A DNA stretch of 64,000 nucleotides from Scalesia atractyloides. Lineage: Eukaryota; Streptophyta; Magnoliopsida; Asterales; Asteraceae. A program made the translations under genes and the position numbers. Position 1 is the stretch's first letter. Each line of letters begins with the position of its first letter. The stretch lies in the NCBI GenBank assembly GCA_947069175.1, contig CAMTDV010000003.1, positions 44,235,606 to 44,299,605 on the forward strand, in the 5' to 3' direction. The notes beneath the pieces were generated by a model. The model did not search any database and was not told where the DNA came from. It saw only the letters and a program-made list of their open reading frames with translations. Positions 22,758-35,600 of this stretch are shown in pieces.

Positions 22758-25700
22758 TATCTCGAATGATCCAATATATCTTGGGATCAACTTGCTCTTC
22801 TTTCCAAAACGCATCACACCTTTAGAGGGCGATACTTTCAGCATGACCTTGTCCCCTACTTGGAACTTAAGAGGCTTACGCCTCTTGTCAGCATAACTCT
22901 TCTGCCTATCCCTGGCAGCTTTGAGACGATTACAGATTTACACAATCTTTTTCGTGGTCTCCGGGACAATCTCTGGTCCTGATAGTTAGGCTTCCCCAAC
23001 TTCTGCCCAACACACGGGCGTTCGACACTTTCTCCCATACAAGGCCTCAAAAGGAGCTGTCTTGATGCTAGTATGATAGCTGTTATTATAAGAGAATTCT
23101 ATTAGGGGTAAGTGGTCATCACAACTTCCACCTAAATCAATCACACATGCCCTAAGCAAGTTTTACAGTGTCTGGATAGTACGCTCACTTGACCATCAGT
23201 CTACGGATGGTAAGCCGTACTAAAGTTTAATCGTGTGCCTAAAGATTGTTGGAAACTTTTCCAAAAATGAGATGTGTATCTAGTGTCTCTATCAGATACA
23301 ATAGATACTGGCACACCGTGTAGGGACACAATCTTGTCCACATACAACTTAGCCAATTTGTCTGAATTATATGTTTCCTTTATTGGCAAGAAATGTGCTG
23401 ACTTAGTCAGCCTATCTACAATGACCCAAATAGTGTCATTTCCACTTTTGGTCTTAGGTAACTTGGTAATCAAGTCCATAGTTACCATTTCCCATTTCCA
23501 GGTGGGAATTCCAATTGCTATAGAAGTCCTGACGGCTTCTGATGTTCGGCCTTAACTTGCGAACACGTCAGACACTTGGCTACATAGGTGGCTATGGATT
23601 TCTTCAAACCCATCCACCAATAATTCTTCTTCAAGTCTTGATACATCTTGTCACCTCCTGGGTGAACTGAGTATTTTGAACTATGCGCTTCTTGGAGGAT
23701 TAGATCTCTAAGTCCTCCAAGGATTGGAACCCAAATTCTTCCATTGAATCTAAGGATTCCATCCTTTCCAGGCACTAACTGATCAACAGTTCCACCTAAC
23801 CCCTCATTAGGGATATTAGCCTCTAATAGAGCTTACTTTTGCGCATCCAGTAGCTTCTCATTTAAGCTATTTCTGAGCTCAATGCTCCTGCCATTAATCC
23901 TTATAGGTTTAACCCATTCCTTGCAACTTAGGGCATCAGCAACTACATTTGCCTTGCTTGGATGGTAGCGAATTTCGCCAATTACAGTCATTAAGTGTTT
24001 CCATCCATCCACGTTGTCGCATGTTCAATTCTTTTTTATTGAACAGATGCTGGAGACTTTTATGGTCTGTGTATATAATACACTATGTGCCATACAAGTA
24101 ATGTCTCCACAGTTTTAGTGCAAATACAACCGCACCCAATTCCAAATCGTGGGTGGTGTAATTCCTTTCGTGCACCTTTAACTGTCGTGCTGCACACGCA
24201 ATCACTTTGCCTTTTTGCATTAGCACACAGCCCATACTAGTGTGCGAAGCATCACAGTAGACTACAAATTCCTCAATACCCTCAGGTAGAGACAGCACAG
24301 GAGCATTGCTTAACTTGTGTTTAAGAATCTCAAAAGATTCTTGTTGCTTTGAACCCTAATTATACTTAACATTCTTACAGGTCATGGTAGTTAAAGGAGT
24401 GCCTATTCTTGAAAAGTTCTCAATGAACCTCCTGTAGTATCCAGCCAATCCTAGGAAACTACGAATTTCCGATGGGGTCTTGGGCACTTCCCAATTCATT
24501 ATGGCCTCAATTTTGGCGGGATCCACTTAGATACCACGCTCACTTACCATATGTCCAAGAAATTGGACATCTCTAAGCCAAAACAAACACTTAGAGAATT
24601 TAGCATAAAGCTTTTCTTGCCTTAGAAGTTCTAAGATGCACCATAGATGTTTCTCGTGATCAACTTGATTACGAGAATATGCAACTATGTCGTCTATGAA
24701 AACAATGACAAACTTATCCAGATATGGCTTGCAGACCCTATTCATGAGATCTATGAATGCTGAAGGTGCATTTGTGAGCCTAAAAGGCAACACTAAGAAT
24801 TCAAAGTGACTGTAGGCTGTCTTTGGAACATCCTCACTCCTAACCTTCAGCTGATGATATCCAGATCTTAAATCGATCTTAGAAAAGTAACTAGCCCCTT
24901 GAAGTTGGTCAAAAAGATCATCGATCCTGGGCAGAGGATATCTATTCTTGATTATTAACTTGTTCAGCTCACGGTAATCAATGCACATTCGCATTGAACC
25001 GTCTTTCTTTTTAACGAAGAGAATAGGAGCTCCCAGGGCAAGGAACTAGGCTGTATAAATCCTTTCTCTAAGAGTTCATCTAATTGTGTTCTCAACTCCT
25101 TCATTTCCGTAGGTGCTAGCCTATATGGAGCTCTAGCAACAGATGCTGATCCTGGCAGGATGTCAATTCTAAACTTCACTTGCCTGTTTGGAGGTAGGCC
25201 TGGAAATTCTTTTGGAAATACATCGGGATACCCTGAGATGACTGGGAGGTCTTCCATATTTGGATTAGGCTCGTTTATGGTAACTTGTGCCATGTAAATG
25301 ACACAACCTTTCCTCAAACACTTGGATGCTTTAAATAACAACGCCTTGTCTGGCAGTCCATAGTGTGAGTCTCCAGGGATGGTGATCATTTCACCAGATG
25401 GGGTCTTAATCTCGATGAGCTTCTTATTGAAGGTAATGCGGGCTTGATTATGAGATAACCAATCCATGCCTATAACAACATCGAACCCCGCCAATTTCAT
25501 TGGCAGAAGAGATATAGGGATGGAATGATTCTTAATGGATATAGAGCATCCATCAAGAATGGAAGATGTTGTTTCTATCGTTCTATCAGCAAGTTCTATC
25601 TCATAAGTTTTATCTAGAGTTCTTAAGGGCAGGTTTAATAGTTTACTAAACTTATGATCAACAAAAGATCTATCTGCACCCGAATCAAAAAGAACTCTAG

Positions 25701-25880
25701 CATAAATATTGTTAATGAGGAATGTACCTGTTATGACATTGTCGTCATTAACAGCCTCTCTTGCAGTTATTTGAAAGGTACGAGCATTCCCCTTCTTGGC
25801 CTCTCCAGGCTTTGCATTATTGTTCTTAAGGATCTTAGGGCAGTTAGTCTTAATATGCCCCTTTTCATTGCAAACGTAGC
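22757..25880 (-). pseudogene. B pol: protease, RT, RNase H, integrase (3' end deleted)
   Basis: Minus strand. Protease is near 25692-25640 (DSGADRSF), with the second protease motif near 25490 (AGFDVVIGMDWLS). RT runs from about 25180 to 24530: CIDYRELNKL, the PLPRIDDLFDQLQGA block, the catalytic FIDDIVAYS near 24700 and LGHMVSERGI. RNase H is at 24298-24083 (VYCDASHTSMGC, YTTHDLELGAVVFAL). Integrase is at 23775-23201, with the zinc finger and MDLITKLPKT, then a decayed remainder to GVMRFGKKSKL at about 22830. The GPY/F-type end and any chromodomain are deleted. Stops and small shifts occur throughout, including an altered PWGAP region near 25040. Confidence 0.92.
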
Positions 25881-26948
25881 AGACGGCATCCTTAAGATCC
25901 TTACATTCTAGGGTCTTATGCCCCTTTCTCTTACAGATGCCACAGGGTTTGGCTTGTGAACCGTAATTACACTATCCCCAGTGTCTGCGGTTGCAGGTTT
26001 TGCATGTTGGCATCACAGCCGTCTTGCCTTGGTTCCCTTTGAACCCAAATCTCCTTTTATTCTTCTTATTAAACTTATGGGAGTTGTCATCTTCTCCCTT
26101 CCTTTTCCCGTCAATTTCAGACTTAACTGACTTTTGTCTCACTAGTTCAAAGGTGAGGGAGAGAGATAGGTCAACAGCAAACCTATAGGTAGTAGGCTGA
26201 GCAGCCTTTACCATGCCCTTTATTTCGGGTGCTAATCCATTAATAAAACGCGCAATCCGTTTGGGTTCCGGGTAACTAAATAGGAAAGTAATCTAGATAT
26301 GGAATTGAAATCGGAAACATACTTCCAACAGTCTAGGTTTTTCATTGAAAGAGACAAGAAGTCTGTCTCTAATTTCTCCACCTCATGGGGTGGGCAGTAT
26401 GTTTCCTTGACAAGGTCCACAAATTTGGACCACCCCAAATTATACAGGTGTACTTTACCTGTAGACTGAATCATGGCTTTCCACCAGATTAGGGCATCGC
26501 CCTTGAAGGACTGTGATACATACTTGACCACATCCTTATTAGCACAGTTGCTGATATCTACAATTGTTTACATCTCGTCTAGCCACTTTAGAGCTTCCAT
26601 AGCTCCTTTTTCCCCCATTAAAGTCTTCGGGCTTATAGGAGATAAAGTATTTGTAGGTACATCCGTTTTTAAGAGAACGGGTCCTATCAGTAATTCCAGT
26701 TTCTTTGGTTCACTCTTCGCATTTGAAGAGTGAACGGAGCTCTCTTTATGAGCTGAGGATGGTGGAATTGATAATGGTCTAGAGCGAGTAGCACTCGACT
26801 CTCTAAGTTTTTCTATGGCCTTTCCCATGGCCTTTTCAACAGCCGCATCAATGAGAGCTTGAAAATTATCATTATCGATATCTCTGTTTTCGGCTTTGTT
26901 AGGTTCCACATTCAGGTGGCTCCGTTGTGCCTCATTTGAGTTAGCCAT
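25880..26948 (-). pseudogene. B gag with CCHC zinc knuckles
   Basis: It starts at the minus-strand ATG at 26948 (MANSNEAQRSHL). A short Ala-rich helix (DAAVEKAMGKAIEKL) and a Ser-rich linker follow. The gag core is at 26531-26232 (SFKGDALIWWKAM, TYCPPHEVEKLE). A basic stretch (KFNKKNKRRFGFKGNQG) leads to Cys/His knuckles between about 26000 and 25850. Stops near 26568 and 26230 break it. Gag would coat the element RNA in the cytoplasm. Confidence 0.85.
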
Positions 26949-28081
26949 CCTTAAGCTTTGGTTCTATACACCAATAAAGCTTCACTTAGCCATGGTATGT
27001 CAACCATATTGGGCTTAAAATATTAGATATAACAATCCATTGCCTATTCTAGTGTGAATAACATCACAACTCTTAGGCTTAACATAACTATATTTGGCAT
27101 AGGTCTTAATAGGACCATCAAAGGCAAATTACAATTTGGACATAGTTCATATATTATTAGACAGTGGATCGCATTGTCACAACTGTCATTGTCATGATTG
27201 ACAATTATATTTAGCTCCTAGGCTTGTCTCGAAGGACATTAATTAGGGCACATAGGCCTGTCACTATTGGACATAAAATATGGCACATAGGCCCGTCACT
27301 AATGGACATAAAATATGGCACATAAGCCTGTCACTAATGGACATAAAATATGGCACATAGGCCTGTCACTAAAGGACATAAAATATGTCACATAGGCATG
27401 TCACTAATGGACATAAAATATGGCCCGTAGGCAATACATCACTAATGGATGTTTGAATCATAGCCCCAAAGGCAATACATCACTAATGGATGTTTTAATC
27501 ATCGCACTGATGATATTAGTCGGGATCAATTTTGATCACATAGGCTATATAAGGTTAGGACATAGTCCATTCCTTGAAGGCTTAGTGTGGTTTCTCAAGT
27601 CACACTACCAAGAGTATGAACATTCTTGAATGTTAACATAAGAGTACCATAATGGTTTATTAATAGTCCCGGTCGCATTGACCTTAACGACTTGGAGGCT
27701 TGAACTTTAAGTCCACCACCTCTGGATAGAAGGATAATTTCCCTTAACTATCCTGATAGATGACCCCTTCGTACTTAACTATCATTTATAATTTGGCCAA
27801 ATGTGTGGTCTATGCCACTTGGCTAATCAAAACTATTAAGATCTTTTGGAATTATATCGCAGAGCATAAATTTCGAGTAAAATCGAGACGCTCGTTTGAA
27901 GAGGATGAATACATGTATATAATTCCAAGAAGTACTTCATTAAACTCCAAATTAGAAATTACAATACTAGAAAGATGAAATAAACTGTCCATGCAAGGAC
28001 TTTAAAGAAATAAACATGTCCATGCAGGGACTAAAGAAATAACAATGTCCTTGCAGGGACTACATATAATTAGAAGAGACT
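26949..28081. other. B spacer between extra ORF and gag, with a 35-bp minisatellite
   Basis: I see no coding region here. It holds the minisatellite at 27254-27421 and a twofold repeat at 27428-27505 (GGCAATACATCACTAATGGA). Element D keeps the part equivalent to about 27560-28080. Confidence 0.7.
27254..27421. repeat. 35-bp minisatellite in B (about five units)
   Basis: Units resemble GGCACATAGGCCTGTCACTA then ATGGACATAAAATAT, with one to three changes each. The trace TGGCATATCAGCCTGTCCTG at the inner edge of D (about 54228) looks like one degenerate unit. Confidence 0.88.
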
Positions 28082-29190
28082 TTACTCGTCCTTCTTTCCC
28101 TTAACCAACTTGGAGAGTTTCTTGAAGAACTTGTTTGTCTTCTTCTCCATTTTCTCTGCTTGCTGCTACATTTCTTGCATTCTTTCTAAGGCCTCATTAA
28201 TGGCCTCTAGTGGCGGCGGAGGTTGTGGTTGTGGTTGTGGCATAACCGGATATTGGTACCCATAAGTTGGATATCCAGCCGGTGGATAAGTAGGTGGGAA
28301 AGGAGACGGGTAAAGTGCATTGTGCATAACTGCTTGCATAGAGGGGTCTTGCGACCATGCTTGATAGTCTACCTGTGTAGATGGGTAAAAAGGATCATAT
28401 CCAGACGTGTCTGGATATGTGGCGATTGGGTTAGTATAACCCAATGGTGGTGGTTGAACTGTAGGTGTGGGTGTTGGTGTTGGTTCCACCACAGGTGAGG
28501 TATTAGAGGGTCTACCCATTTATGGGTCCTCTTGAATTGTGGGGTAGGAGTTGGGCAAAGGTGGCAGCGATCCCGACCTTTGACCTGCACGTGTCGACAT
28601 ACGTGCTCCACGTTTTCTCCTTGGTGGTTCAAGTGGTGGTTGAGGTTGGTCCACCGGTTCCATGTGGACATCTTCTTGTATCGGGGGTGGTTGAGAGTGA
28701 TGAGAAGGAGTGTGGGCGAAGGTGAATTGATTCCAATATTGGTCCCACTCATTAGGACCTTGGTAAGGCGATCTGGCATAAGAGTTCGAATCGCTTGAAA
28801 TTTCTATGGGATGCGTATTCGATCCCGACGGTGGCATCTCCGGGTCAGAGTCCTCGCCCATAGGGTTTGGCTGGTCCAACTGATTTTGATCGGCTGGAGG
28901 CATGTTAAAGTAGTGGTTAGGGTTAAATTCTTCATGGTAAGAGTGTGAATGGGAATGATTGAGAACGGTGTGAATGATAGGAGTGGTGAGAGTGGTAAGA
29001 ATTTTGGGAATGTGGGGACGAGTGTCTATGAGAGACAGGGCGGCTCGCTGGTTGCCAAGGAGATGAATCTCCTTATTCTTGGTAAGCATCTGAGTTGTGA
29101 GGTTGAGGGGGAATGTGCCCCGATGGTCCTCCCCTTATTGGACCTTCTCCTCTCCCACTTTGTCCTCGTACACGTGGCGGCATTTTGTCT
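28082..29190 (-). pseudogene. B extra ORF: Pro/His/Gln-rich protein between primer site and gag
   Basis: Counterpart of the D ORF at 54757-55875, which is better kept. It encodes an Arg/Gly-rich start, a His/Ser-rich block (SHSHSYHEE), an acidic patch (GEDSDPEMPPSGS), a basic patch (EPPRRKRGARM), a Pro/Thr/Gln/Tyr-rich middle (YPTYGYQYPVMPQPQPQ) and a Lys-rich helical end. A frameshift near 28970 and stops at 28518 and near 28163 break it. The position ahead of gag and conservation in two elements suggest an accessory protein of this family. Function unknown. Confidence 0.7.
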
Positions 29191-29344
29191 GTTAAAAATC
29201 AATTTAAAAACAATACTAATAACTTAATAATGAAATGAGTAATCCTAGGTCAATGCCTAGACTCTGAAGTCTAAGGAATGTGCACGTGTAAGATTGAGAT
29301 TAAACATAGGTTGTAACCTTCTTGTGTTTAATTCTCTCAAACGT

Positions 29345-29358
29345 TGGCTCTGATACCA
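29345..29358 (-). other. B primer binding site (initiator Met-tRNA)
   Basis: On the minus strand it reads TGGTATCAGAGCCA, three bases from the LTR, a perfect match to the Met-tRNA primer. It fixes the 5' end of B at the right side. Confidence 0.93.
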
Positions 29359-32209
29359 ACTTGTCACACCCCAGATTTCCAACCCAAATCCATACATCGG
29401 TGGGCTCGGGTGGGGAGTATCGTGACGTCAGTTGATAACAGCATAGTCAATTAAACACGGCACAGCAGAAGTCTTGGAGTAAAATTAATATTACAAACCA
29501 AATGTTGGAAATAAAATAATATACAGGCTCGTAATAGAAGATCCACATGCGGATCATTAAAATGTACAAGAAATAATATAAAACAAATTTTAGGGTAGAT
29601 CTAAGGATTTGCAAGATCCTCTTATTCACTACCGAGCAGCTTCCGGCCTATTTTGTATTGTGCCTGCAGTTTAGTCTTTGGACGATACGTCAGCTTTCGC
29701 TGGTAAATACACCCAACTGACTCATTTTGAAAATATTTTAAAATGATTTTAAATGCACAGGGCCTGAAATCTTTTATACCTTGGGAAAGTTACTTTGTAA
29801 CCTTGTTAAATGATTCATATGTTTGTCCATACATATAGGGCCCAGTATAGAGACGGAGACATGATTAAATGCACACCACTTAGATCTTATAGAGGAGTTA
29901 TCCCCAACATCTTGGGTAATTTGCATTTGAGCGTTGTCAGTTGTATGCCTACACCCCGCGCTAAGGTCGTGGCCATTAACTAATCTAATGAGCCGAGGAT
30001 ATCCAAGACATGGTAATTTAACCCCCGATGTTTAAGTTATCAAACAAAACTGATTAAAACAGAATATGCGGATTTACTAGCCACAATCCGGCATTCTATT
30101 GACCCCATTTCTGACCAAGTGGTAATAGTTTACCGTATCCCAAGCCCGTATAGGGAAAATAAGTCGAGAGTATTTACCTGAGTTAGTCTTCTTTTTAATT
30201 TCAATAACTCAGCCGTATACAAAAGTACTAACGTGCAAATAGCATTTACCGGCAAGGCGCTAGTCTGGATTATGGCATAAGCTAACCAATTAATACAAAC
30301 GGTCTTTATTTAAGTCATGGACTTAGACCGAGTAATGTACATGATCAAAACGTATAACGCTTGATTAAACGATGATTGGATAGAATGTAGTTTAAACCCG
30401 ACAAGTACTTTGACTTGCATAATATGGGTAAACAATTAACATTCTGGATTTTGAGATTAAAATGATAAGGTTAAACCCGTTTCGGTTAATTTTCGTAAAA
30501 TAGTTACATATACTTAACCGTGCGCATATTAGCGATGTCGGGTAACCGGATAAGTCATGGACAAGTTCTATATGCCATTATACTTTAAATAAGTTTAAAA
30601 TATCAGTATAATATTAACTTATATGCCAGTTAATGTTTTAAAACAAAACTTTGCCTCATAACGGCATTTCGGTAATTTCATACCGAAGTTGAATATAATT
30701 TAAGTTTATAATCATGAGTATTTAGAAAAATAGTTTATTTAAGATATAATATCAATATGATATCAATTATATGTGAAATTTATCTTTTATGACCAAACTA
30801 TGCACCGAATGAGCATTTTGGTCATTTTACACATAGTTATAAATTATTTGGGATTCTGAGTTTATAACATGTACCTACTATACATATTGTTTATAATAAG
30901 TTTTAAGATCAGTAGGTATCAAGTCTTGGTCAATAATATAGTTTAAAACCATTCTATATGCGAAACGGCGCTTATGTCGTAATATGACGTATTTATGCGA
31001 TGTTTACGAAAACTGGTGTTAAGGTTAGATTAAAATGTTTTAAATATGTTATTTAATATAACATATCAGTAGGTAAATGATTTACCTTGAAAAATTTTGA
31101 TTAAAACTACTATATAAGCCACAAGGGTTAAAATCGTCATTTATCGACATAGTTTAAGGACCTGTTTGAAAACTCAGTTTATAACTTGGGTTAACATCCC
31201 AAATAATCCTACTTATAATATTACATCACAAGAAAACTCATTTTCAAGTTCATTACCATTTAAAACCTTGTTTTATACAAAAAGGGCATTTTAATCAAAA
31301 ATGGCATAATTGTGGAACTTGCGCATAAACTTGGATTCTGATTATGATCATGTAATATAACCTCAGAGGGTTATGCTACATTTTATTATGATCATAATGC
31401 AACTTTAGATCAATAGGTAACTAATCTAAATCAGTTCAGAATCAAAAGTCAAAGCATAAGTCAAACTTCACGACTTTCGGTTGCGAACCGACCCTAGAAC
31501 TGAAATTGACGAGCCGAACATGTTCTTACATGTTCTAATATTTATTACCAACTTGTTTAAGTGTCAAAACAGGTTTCATGACATATATAAGATCAATTTA
31601 TGATTTTTCCGAAAAATGGCATGTTTGACTTTTTAATATCATCTTTGACCCGTCAATTGGTCTAGCAAACATGATCTTCAGGAGGTGCCCTTTATAGGGA
31701 TTAACACTTGCCTTATTACGATCACTTAGCCATATTCATTTCAAACAATGGCTGGACCATAATGGTCTTAACCGAAAGTCAAAGCGTTTTCCGTAAAACT
31801 ATGGTTTCGAATTCATGGTTTTTGGAACTTCGTTTGGAGGCCAAGCATAACTTTCTGCGGCAAAGGGCTTCTCGCGCCCCGCAAGAGACCCAGGCCAGGT
31901 CTCTCGCGTCCCGCGACCGCCCCTTGGCCAGTTTCAAAATTTGACACTTTAACCCCTTAACTTTATAAAGCTTCTAAAAACTTTTTAACACAACTTTTTG
32001 GCACTTTTAGTCCTCCATAGCCAATACTTGGCATACCCGGGATTATACCCAGACATTGTCGACTCTCGGTTCGTTAAGAGGTCACTCACAGGTATAAATT
32101 AACATGTTGACACTTTTAATCCCTCCGTTATCCAACTTTCTCATATTAACAAAATCGAACCCTCTTGCCTAACAATTGGCACTTAAGAGAGTTAGGACTT
32201 CGCAAAGAT

Positions 32210-32375
32210 CACTCAGAGGCTTATTATAAGCATGTTGACTCCGATGTCACTCAGAGGCTGGGCATGTTGACATATCAGTCACTCAGAGGCCAAATTTCAA
32301 GGATGCTGACATATCAGTCACTCAGAGGCTGTTATTTATGCATGTTGACATCGGACCGTCACTCAGAGGCTCTGT
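32210..32375. repeat. U3 repeats of CACTCAGAGGC in the B 5' LTR
   Basis: The motif recurs about every 40-45 bp with GCATGTTGAC-like spacers: five close copies here, more in D (59136-59345). Such U3 repeats often carry enhancer sites. Confidence 0.8.
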
Positions 32376-32434
32376 TTGACCATGTTGACGCCGTTGGTCC
32401 TTGTTGGTCTTTAATAGACTATATTTAAAATACA

Positions 32435-32443
32435 ACACGTGTC
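32435..32443. promoter_or_regulatory. G-box-like palindrome in the B U3
   Basis: ACACGTGTC contains the CACGTG core bound by plant bZIP and bHLH factors. It is kept in D at 59401-59409. Activity is inferred only. Confidence 0.4.
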
Positions 32444-32479
32444 ACTATACTATTGGACACGATTTTAAAGGGTGTTAGA

Positions 32480-32484
32480 CTGGG
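32480..32484. repeat. Target-site duplication CTGGG (right) of element B
   Basis: Matches CTAGG at 7285-7289 at four of five bases. Confidence 0.8.
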
Positions 32485-32680
32485 TGTGTGGAAGAGACCT
32501 TGAATGTTACGTTCAATGAACTTTCTTCATTAAAAATCCCTGCAAATCCTGCTGAACTTTTTTGATTTAAATAAATTTAATTTTGAAGTTGTGTCTGTCA
32601 AGACTGACTCTTCAGGTACACCACAATCTCCACAACAAGACTATGGATATGACATTGTGATTCCACAATATAAAGTCACT
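32485..32680 (+). pseudogene. T2 pol, continuation after B (integrase C-terminal region)
   Basis: The frame that stops at 7289 resumes here with a Glu-rich stretch typical of the region behind the Copia integrase core. No RT follows. Beyond about 32600 the sequence becomes the unrelated ORF. Confidence 0.75.
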
Positions 32681-35600
32681 TCCACAATTAGAGGAACATA
32701 TGTTATTAACAACTGTGAAAACTCCGCCACTGCTGGATCAACCACTGCTGATCCTCAATCCTCTACCAACTCATCAAACTCCCCACAACTACCTTCTTAT
32801 ACTCGAAAAAATAATAATACTGCTTTTCACTCCATGATCGATGTTCTACAAACATCATCATACAAGGATGTGTTACTGGCCAAGGCTCCAATCTATCTGG
32901 ACACCCTTAGACAATTTTAGGCAAATGCTGAAGTCGAGATTCAAAACCAAAAGCCTTTTGCCATTACATCAAAGATTGGGCAGTCACATATCCAAATTTC
33001 TCCATCTACTATCTCCACCACATTTGGTCTTAATGACCTAGATGAACCCACTTCTTTCCCAAAGAAAGATTTACATGCTGAATTCATTGAGCATGGTTAT
33101 GAAGGTCAACTGACAGGTATTACCCTTTTTAAACCTTAATTTCCCGTTGACATGAAATTCTTTTTCCATGCACTTTTGTTATGTTTGTCAGCCAAGACAA
33201 CTGTTGTTAATGAAGTTTTAAACATTCAGTAACTGGGTTATGCTATTTTAACAAAATCAAAATTTAACTTTTCCCAGGTATTATTTTCTGACTTGGTTAA
33301 TTTTAACAATATTAAAAAGGATAAAGCTTTTCCGATACACCCTAGGAGTTTCTATTTACAAAAACAAGTTTCTGAAACGGATTTTCAACAAGGTGTCATC
33401 TGTGAAATTGGCAGCCTTAAACATGAAGCTTTTACTAGACTCTCAACTTAAAAACCAAAGGTTTTGAAAACAAAAGTAACAGAGACTGAGACTGAGCAAA
33501 TTTTAACTACTACCACATCCACTGCTCCTTCCTCTGTTGCTGAGCCCACTTCTGTTAGTGAGCATAACACCGCAGCCGGTGTTGTGCAACCTACACCAGA
33601 AAAATCCAAAAAGAAACCATCAAAATCCAAACAGCCCACCAAACCCAAACAACACAAAAATGTGCTTCTAGAAGATGAAATCCTATAAGTTCAACCTATG
33701 ACAACACAAAAGTCACTTACAACCTCTGCTACTACTTCCTCATAGCAGATTGTCCAAAGATCTCCACCAACACCAGCTCCTCCTATTTACTCACAAAAGG
33801 AACAAGGTGTAAGCACAGGGACACCACACTATGAGGCAAATGATTCACTTGAACATTTGTTCTCAAGCCCCTCTCCCAGGGCTATGTCTCTTTCTACTCC
33901 ACTACCCACATCTCCAATTCCTTCCACATTCGTATCCCTGTTTCAACCTATTGAGAAAACTCAGATTACAAGCAGTCCCTCTCATTCACCTATCACTGAG
34001 AGTTTAACTCCATCATTGACTGAATCTGAGAAAACTCAATTAAGTAACCCAGAAATAGTTGAGGAGGCTACACCCCATGAGTTAAATGTAATTCTTGGTG
34101 GTAGTTTAAGTGAAGCAACTACTACAATTGTTGCTACAACAGTGGCTTAGTTGGACAGTAGTTACATACATAAGACTTCCTTGAAGGCAACAACTGCTGA
34201 GGCTACAATTGTATCCTCTGAACCAATTGGAAGTCCCCAGTACCAAGAACAAGGGCATTTGGTTTGAAAACATTGAGATTCCACATGTTGATGATCCAAA
34301 TACAACTACCTCTGGTAGGAATTTAGATGATCCTATTCACTTAGGTGATAAATTAAAATACAAAGAATTGACGGAGAGAATCAATACCATGGAATTAGCT
34401 ATTGATGAAATCAAATCCATAATGAAACAGGTGCTTCCAAATTCTCAACCTCAACCATCCCCAACTCAAAATGCTGATGAGTTATGGAAAGTTGTTCAAC
34501 CAATTATCCTAGCTCAGAGACAATTAGCAAAATTCAGCATGAAACCTACATGAAATTGATCAGAAATATGGTCGAGCCTAGATAGAAAGATACAAAAGTA
34601 GACATTAAAGCCATTTAAGACCATTTGCTAAAAACTACTGGCTCTGCCCCGGTTATTATTCTTCAAGATGGCATAGAAGATGATGCCAAAAAGGGGAGAA
34701 AGATAACTTGAGAAATTTGCAACCTGATTCAACTGTTAAATCAAAGGTGCAACAACAGCTAGAAACTACTGCTAGCACTGTTGAATCATCCGAGGCAACT
34801 TTGGGAAAAGGGATTGATGAGACCCTAAATAAAGAAGCTGAAAGGATTGCTGATGAAAAGTAGAAGAGACAAGTTACACTTGAAGCTAAAGCTTTAATGC
34901 TCATTAAAGAAGAAAAGGCCAAACTGTTGTAAAAAAGAAGATGCTGGTATTTCAAGACAAAGAAAGTCTGCAAGAAAAGTAAGACAACCAACTGTCATCT
35001 CTTCTACAACAATTGCTGAAGCTATTGCTGATGTATCCTCTATCCAGACAAACCCAACAGATGTTAGGACAAATGTTGTGACAGCAGACGCTGGAAAAAC
35101 AGATGTTTCTCAAACCACTGCCCTACTTACATTTCCAACATTAACCAAACCATTATCCACACACCTCGAATTCCTGTACATCCACCATCTCCCAAAATTA
35201 AATTCCAACGCAAAAGGAAAACTTTTGTTGTTGATGATAAGATGAAGAGAGTCAATCACCATTCCCTATATCATCAAAATCCATTTCACAACCATCCTCA
35301 TCACTGCCATATGCTAAAACCTCATTTCCATCCATGCACCTATCATCCTCATTTCTTCCAATGGGTGCCCTATACCCTCTGGAAACTTTTTGCTATCAAA
35401 GGAGAAATAGAGGCTTTCTACAAGATAGAGGATCCAAAACAAAGAGAATTTCCATCTCTTCTGGGTTATTGAAAGCCTAAGAATCTAGATGAATATCTGA
35501 AGTTAAAGGCTAAACAAGCTGAGACCATAGCAAAAGATCAATCAAAGAGTAAGGATGACAAGGCTCTACAAATATCCTTGCAATTTCAACTGAGCAAAGT

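Larger units (their letters stand above)
7290..32479 (-). mobile_element. B: Ty3/gypsy (Tekay-like) element inserted in T2
   Basis: A minus-strand element. Its 5' LTR is at 29362-32479, with the primer site next to it at 29345-29358, then an extra ORF (28082-29190), a non-coding spacer with a minisatellite, gag (26948 down to about 25880) and pol (to 22757), then the 3' LTR (22757 to 19641 plus 7290-7331). Element C splits the 3' LTR only 42 bp from its outer end. The end of integrase and the first part of the 3' LTR have been deleted together. Coding regions carry stops. The LTR copies differ visibly more than those of C, as the nesting order predicts. Confidence 0.9.
29362..32479 (-). repeat. 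B 5' LTR, promoter region deleted
   Basis: It begins (on +) TGTCACACCCC and ends GGGTGTTAGA, where the relative D has GGGTGTTACA. Compared with the other B LTR it lacks about 280 bp at 31799, including the TATA box. The U3 end carries repeats of CACTCAGAGGC (32210-32375) and a palindromic ACACGTGT site. Confidence 0.92.

Noticed and set aside
27254..27421. CRISPR-like array of 35-bp repeats
   Set aside because: Units are adjacent with no unique spacers, in a plant retroelement; it is a minisatellite.
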